NCBI RefSeq assembly: GCF_016918855.1
Contig: NZ_JADKYB010000008.1
Span: 248,001 to 312,000 of the forward strand
Direction of reading: 5' to 3'
Origin: Actinacidiphila acididurans
GTDB taxonomy: Bacteria > Actinomycetota > Actinomycetes > Streptomycetales > Streptomycetaceae
Length of the DNA stretch: 64,000 nucleotides
The notes beneath the pieces were generated by a model, which was not told the origin of the DNA, did not search any database, and worked only from the letters and a program-made list of their open reading frames with translations. The translations under genes and the position numbers were made by a program. How positions within the stretch are numbered: position 1 is the stretch's first letter; each line of letters begins with the position of its first letter. Positions 60,355 to 64,000 of this stretch are shown piece after piece.

Positions 60355-60439
60355 CGGTCCGTCGGCCCGGCCGGCCGCGCGGGGGCGTCCGGTCCGTCGG
60401 CCCGGCCCCCGGCGGCCGTGGGAGGGCCGGGCCGACGGA
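60355..60439 (-). terminator. Strong terminator hairpin with duplicated arm
   Basis: TCCGTCGGCCCGGCCC (60393-60408) pairs with GGGCCGGGCCGACGGA (60424-60439), a 16-bp perfect stem after the stop of the AhpD-like gene. CGGTCCGTCGGCCCGGCC is present twice (60355-60372 and 60390-60407), so either copy can pair with the right arm. Confidence 0.85.
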
Positions 60440-60449
60440 GTCGTGGGGG

Positions 60450-60998
60450 TCAGACCCACCTGCGGGGTTCGACCAGGGGCCAGTCGGTGGCGATTCCGGC
60501 CATGATGGCGAAGTAGTTGGTCAGCGTGTTGAGCGCCAGGTGGCCGACGACCTCGCCGATCTCGGCGTCGGTGGCGCCGGCGTCGCGCGCGGCGCGCAGG
60601 GTGCCGTCGTCGACCCGGCCGTGGCTGCGGGCGACGACGTCGGACAGGTCGAGCAGGGCCTGGGCGTGCGGGTCGGAGGACTTGGCGTCGCGGGCCAGCT
60701 CCAGCTCGTCCGCGTCGACCTCGGCGACCGTGGCGCCCAGGAAGGTGTGGGCGGACAGGCAGTACTCGCAGCCGTTGTGCTCGGCCGTGGCGATCGCCAG
60801 CTGCTCGCGGACCGCGACGGGCAAGGCGCCGTCGGCCAGCGCGCCGGACAGCGCCAGGTAGCCCTTGAGCAGGGCCGGGCTGTTGGCCATCACCTTGGCG
60901 AGGTTCGGGGTGGTGCCGAGGGACTTCTGCACGTCCGCCAGGAGGTCGGCGGCCTGGCCGGTCGCGGTGGCGGGGTCGAGGGGAGCGAATCCGGTCAT
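60450..60998 (-). CDS. AhpD/carboxymuconolactone decarboxylase-like protein
   Basis: 182 residues. The CMD-fold signature is AVREQLAIATAEHNGCEYCLSAHTFLGATVAEVDADELELARD, with the redox C-x2-C (CEYC) and the following His. Members are peroxidase-like or AhpD-like thiol enzymes. The start is the ATG preceded by AAGGAAGGG. It is divergent from the CGNR regulator at 61124. The shared intergenic region has the matching element AACGGTTG on both sides, so the CGNR protein may control this gene. Confidence 0.88.
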   Translation of the reverse strand: MTGFAPLDPATATGQAADLLADVQKSLGTTPNLAKVMANSPALLKGYLALSGALADGALPVAVREQLAIATAEHNGCEYCLSAHTFLGATVAEVDADELELARDAKSSDPHAQALLDLSDVVARSHGRVDDGTLRAARDAGATDAEIGEVVGHLALNTLTNYFAIMAGIATDWPLVEPRRWV

Positions 60999-61018
60999 GG
61001 GTACGGACCCTTCCTTTT

Positions 61019-61106
61019 CCAACGGTTGCATCCGCTCGAAAGCGTTAGAACCATGGCACGGCTCCCCGCGAGATGTCAACGGATGACAAAAGTCCCAACC
61101 GTTAGG
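61019..61106. promoter_or_regulatory. Paired AACGGTTG elements between divergent genes
   Basis: CCAACGGTTG (61019-61028) and CCCAACCGTTAGG (61094-61106, the same core on the opposite strand) lie in the region between the AhpD-like and CGNR genes, one close to each start. Candidate operator sites for the CGNR protein. Confidence 0.45.
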
Positions 61107-61123
61107 TGAGGTACTGTCGAAGC

Positions 61124-61744
61124 ATGAAGACACGTGCTCCGCTCCTCCTGGGCGAACCGCTGCCGGTGGAGCTGATGAACACGATCTGGGCCGACCGCGA
61201 CGGCGTGTACGACTCACTCGCCGAACCGGGCGGCACCGAGGCGTGGCTGCGCGCGGTCGCCACCCGGGTCGACCTGACGGCCGGCGACGGCCCGGCGGAC
61301 CTGCTGGCGGAGGACACCGAGCACCTCGCGCGCCCGCTGGCCCGGCTGCGCGACGCCCTGCGCGTGCTGGCGGCCGAGGTCACCGGCGATCCCCGCCCGA
61401 CCGCGTCCCCGACGGCGGAGTTCGACGCCGCCGTCGCGACGGTCAACGAGGCCGCGGGAGCGGTCCCGCGGTGGTCGGTGCTGGCCTGGGTCGCCGGCGC
61501 CTCACCTACGCGCCTCACCCGGTCCGGTGGACCGACGGCCGCCGCCGTGATCTCCGCCATCGCCGAGGAGGCGATCGCCGTCTTCGCCCATGGCGACCGC
61601 CTGCGGCTGCGGGCCTGCCTGGCCCCCGGCTGCGTCCGTTACTTCGTCAAGGACCACCCCCGGCGCGAATGGTGCTCGCCGGCCTGCGGCAACCGGGTCC
61701 GCGCCGCCCGCCACTACCAGCGCCACCGGCACAGCCCCGTGTGA
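61124..61744 (+). CDS. CGNR zinc-finger transcriptional regulator (ABATE domain)
   Basis: 206 residues. The N-terminal helical ABATE domain (LVELMNT-like PVELMNTIWADRDGVYDSL onward) binds small ligands. The C-terminal zinc ribbon CLAPGCVRYFVKD with WCSPACGNRVRAARHY is the CGNR signature (about residues 165-200). It is a predicted stress-responsive transcription factor; the divergent AhpD-like gene is the likely target. Confidence 0.88.
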   Translation: MKTRAPLLLGEPLPVELMNTIWADRDGVYDSLAEPGGTEAWLRAVATRVDLTAGDGPADLLAEDTEHLARPLARLRDALRVLAAEVTGDPRPTASPTAEFDAAVATVNEAAGAVPRWSVLAWVAGASPTRLTRSGGPTAAAVISAIAEEAIAVFAHGDRLRLRACLAPGCVRYFVKDHPRREWCSPACGNRVRAARHYQRHRHSPV

Positions 61745-61792
61745 ACCGGCGTCACGCATCGTCCCGGTACGCCGCCTTCCGCCCGTACGCCG

Positions 61793-61830
61793 ACGGGCCG
61801 GCCGCCCCCGGGTGGGGACGACCGGCCCGT
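61793..61830. terminator. Hairpin between convergent genes
   Basis: ACGGGCCGG (61793-61801) pairs with CCGGCCCGT (61822-61830), a 9-bp perfect stem with a 20-nt loop, between the CGNR gene end (61744) and the Kelch protein end (61923). Confidence 0.65.
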
Positions 61831-61922
61831 GCGGAGTCCGGCGAGGCGCCGCCGGGGAGCGGCCGGGTCACCGACCGCTCATGGCCCGGTCAGGGCCTTG
61901 TCACCGCTTGCTCAGCGCCTCC

Positions 61923-64000
61923 TCACGGCCGACCGGAGGCGCTCGGCGCCGCCACGTGCAGCGTCACCGGGGCCGCCGGCAGGGCGTACGGCGTGCTGCT
62001 GCCGAAGACCAGCCGGGCGGCGTAATCACCGGGGCGGGTGATCTGCGGGACCCCGGCGTCGAAGAGGACCGCGACGGTCGTGCTCTCGCCCGGCCGCAGC
62101 GTCACCTCGTGCCGGCTCTCGCTCAGCCAGGGGACGTCGGTGGTCGGGTCGACGCCGTACCCCGGCAGGGTCTCCACGACCGTGCTGGGGGTGATGCCGC
62201 CGGTCGAGCCGCCGAGCTTGTAGAAGCCGAGCGCGCCGGCGCCGCGGTAGGTGGCCGTGCCGGCGTTCGGCAGGGCGCTCCAGGCGCGGGTCCGCGGGTC
62301 GAAGGCGAAGCCCTGGTTGGTCAGGGCGTTGTCGCTGATGCCGCTGGAGATCATCAGCTCGCCGTTGGCCGCGGCGTAGGCCGAACCCCACAGCGCGACC
62401 GGCATGTCGGGCAGCGCGGACCAGGTGCCGGTCGCCGGGTTGTAGGCGTACGCGTGCTTGACGTCGCCGCTGTCGGTGGCGCCGCCGGCGCAGTAGAGCT
62501 CGCCGCCGATGCCGGCGCAGGACGTCCAGGACACGGGCTCCGGGTACGCGGCGATGGCGTGCCACGTGTCGGAGGCCGGGTCGTACATGCTCGCGTCGGT
62601 GACCCCGCAGGCGACGTCGCAGCCGCCGATCAGGTAGAGCTTCCCGTCGAGCACGGCGCTGCCGGCACCCGCGTGCGGCCTGGGCTCGGGCGCGCCCTTG
62701 GACCAGGTGTTGCTCGCGATGTCGTAGATCTCCAGCGTGGGATCGGGCGTGCCGTCACCCTGCCAGCCACCGGCGGCGTAGAGCTTGCCGTCGATGATGC
62801 CGTGGCCGGGCGCCTGCCGGGCCTCGGTGGCGCTGGCCAGTTGCGTCCACTTGCCGGCGGCCGGGTCCAGGACGTACAGCTCGTTGCTGCTGGAGTCGGC
62901 GCCGATGGACAGGCCGGTGTCGCCGAAGCCCGAGTAGACCTTGCCGTTCCAGGTGTCGGCAACGTTGTCCATCCGGACCTCGGGCAGGTCCGGAGCGGTC
63001 TGCCACGGGTCGTCGGAGGGCACGGCGGCCGGCGCGGCGGCGGCCGTACCGGCGCCCGCGGACTGCCGGGACCCGGTGAAGCCCAGCGGGTAGCTGCCCG
63101 GGACGCGCTGGAGCGCGGCGCCGGTGGCCGTGGCGCGCGCGGTGCCGCCGTTCTGCTCACCGATCAGGAGCATGGCGTTGGCGGTGCCGGTGTTGGTGAC
63201 CCGCAGCGTCCTGACGGTGTGTCCGCCCCAGCGGGTGGACGCGTCGAGCGAGCCGGGGGTGACGGTCAGCCGGCCGGCCTTCAAGGAGTAGCGGGCCTGG
63301 ACCGTGCTGTCCGCGCGGACCTGCACGTCCTGCGACCGGGTGACGTAGTTGTTCTTGGCCGCGGACAGGGCGTGCCTGCCGGGGCCGGGGACGAACAGCG
63401 AGTAGTAGCCGTCGCCGAGGGCCGGGTCGTCCGGGGTGGTGACCGTCTTGGCCTGCACCGAGGGGGTCTTGTCGTCGGTGACGGTGGCGTCCACCGCGCC
63501 CTGGCCGGTGTTGGCGTCCGTCACCTGTCCGACGACCAGGCCGCCGGGGGTCGGGGTCCAGTCGCGCTGTCCGACGAAGACGTCGTCGATGCCCCAGTAC
63601 CAGCTCCACAGCGACGTGTAGTGGAAGCGGAGCTGCACGGCCGCCTTGCCGGCGTAAGCGGTGAGCGGGATCTCGACCTTGGTCGGTCCGCCGTAGTAGC
63701 CGTCGTCCACGGACGGCTCCCAGACGTCGGTCCAGGTGGCGCCGCCGTCGTCGGTGGCCTCCACCTTGATCGTCTGCCGGTACGGGTTGAGCGTGTACAT
63801 CGTGCCGAAGGCGAGCTCCGGGGTGGTCTTCCCGGTGAAGTCGTACACCGGGCTGATCAGCTCGGAGTCCGTGTGCCCGCTGACGCCGGCCAGTTGGCTG
63901 TCGACGATGGCGAACCCGCCCTGGCCACCGGTCTGGTTGCCCTCGTTGCCCGGGTCGTCGAACGCCCAGCCGTTGGTGAGGCCCGCCGCGTTGACCACGC
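61923..64000 (-). CDS. Large secreted Kelch-repeat protein (N-terminus off window)
   Basis: The last ~692 residues of a protein that enters from the right edge. The sequence opens in a MAM/immune-inhibitor-like beta-sandwich (SELISPVYDFTGKTTPELAFG), continues to a carboxypeptidase regulatory-like domain (GGLVVGQVTDANTGQGAVDATVTDDKTPSV), then five or six Kelch motifs (IIDGKLYAAGGWQ, VLDGKLYLIGGCD, GIGGELYCAGG, AANGELMISSG) and a final beta-sandwich. This arrangement is typical of C-terminal parts of secreted subtilisin-like (S8) peptidases of actinobacteria. The catalytic part would be outside the window, so that assignment is tentative. Confidence 0.78.
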   Translation of the reverse strand, partial: VVNAAGLTNGWAFDDPGNEGNQTGGQGGFAIVDSQLAGVSGHTDSELISPVYDFTGKTTPELAFGTMYTLNPYRQTIKVEATDDGGATWTDVWEPSVDDGYYGGPTKVEIPLTAYAGKAAVQLRFHYTSLWSWYWGIDDVFVGQRDWTPTPGGLVVGQVTDANTGQGAVDATVTDDKTPSVQAKTVTTPDDPALGDGYYSLFVPGPGRHALSAAKNNYVTRSQDVQVRADSTVQARYSLKAGRLTVTPGSLDASTRWGGHTVRTLRVTNTGTANAMLLIGEQNGGTARATATGAALQRVPGSYPLGFTGSRQSAGAGTAAAAPAAVPSDDPWQTAPDLPEVRMDNVADTWNGKVYSGFGDTGLSIGADSSSNELYVLDPAAGKWTQLASATEARQAPGHGIIDGKLYAAGGWQGDGTPDPTLEIYDIASNTWSKGAPEPRPHAGAGSAVLDGKLYLIGGCDVACGVTDASMYDPASDTWHAIAAYPEPVSWTSCAGIGGELYCAGGATDSGDVKHAYAYNPATGTWSALPDMPVALWGSAYAAANGELMISSGISDNALTNQGFAFDPRTRAWSALPNAGTATYRGAGALGFYKLGGSTGGITPSTVVETLPGYGVDPTTDVPWLSESRHEVTLRPGESTTVAVLFDAGVPQITRPGDYAARLVFGSSTPYALPAAPVTLHVAAPSASGRP

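Overview
The window comes from a high-GC actinomycete, most likely Streptomyces or a close relative. Codon use is GC-biased at third positions throughout. GTG starts and GTGA/ATGA stop-start overlaps are common. Lineage markers include an SsgA-family protein, a Streptomyces-style gas-vesicle cluster, a PAS-GAF-SpoIIE phosphatase, several ECF/ZAS and TetR regulators, and secreted modular enzymes with actinobacterial signal peptides. I see no rRNA, tRNA, CRISPR array, insertion sequence or phage genes.

Layout. 0-4.1 kb is regulatory: a LysR fragment, an NAD-binding protein divergent from a TetR regulator across twin operators, and an ECF sigma/ZAS anti-sigma pair divergent from a second ZAS protein. 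4.2-7.8 kb holds two mercuric-reductase/lipoamide-dehydrogenase-like flavoproteins and a DUF427 protein. 7.8-15.8 kb holds a methyltransferase divergent from a tightly coupled six-gene set: a radical SAM enzyme, an MTA/purine-nucleoside phosphorylase homologue, two glycosyltransferases of the rSAM-associated (arsenosugar-type) families, an MFS transporter, and a fusion of a degenerate metallophosphoesterase with a second radical SAM domain. This is the best candidate for an undescribed pathway. 15.9-20.8 kb holds a large membrane protein, a small secreted protein and an Orn/Lys/Arg decarboxylase. 21.4-24.1 kb holds a Rieske oxygenase and a B12-binding radical SAM protein resembling hopanoid C-3 methylase HpnR. 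24.2-29.6 kb is a three-subunit formate dehydrogenase operon with Cys in place of selenocysteine. 29.9-31.9 kb is a methyltransferase, CDGSH Fe-S protein and haem-oxygenase-like iron enzyme operon.

32.0-37.5 kb is a ten-gene gas-vesicle operon on the minus strand. 37.7-39.2 kb has small uncharacterised genes and a degraded YihY/BrkB remnant. 39.3-41.8 kb is an ArsR regulator with a P1B-4 metal-export ATPase. 42.0-47.0 kb holds two secreted phosphoesterases of the phospholipase C/acid phosphatase superfamily on either side of a truncated TetR gene. 47.1-51.7 kb is a Trypco1 protein coupled to a trypsin-STAND NTPase-beta-propeller protein, a predicted conflict (defence-like) module. 51.7-55.2 kb holds UdgX, a short hypothetical, an SsgA-family protein and the PAS-GAF-SpoIIE phosphatase. 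55.3-57.4 kb is a secreted GH16 glucanase with lectin and discoidin modules behind LacI-type operators. 57.7-61.7 kb holds TetR/NmrA, an SDR, an AhpD-like protein and a CGNR regulator. The right end is the C-terminal part of a large secreted Kelch protein.

Coordinates, motifs and overlaps were read from the sequence. Family names rest on remembered motifs and domain order, and pathway assignments are inference.
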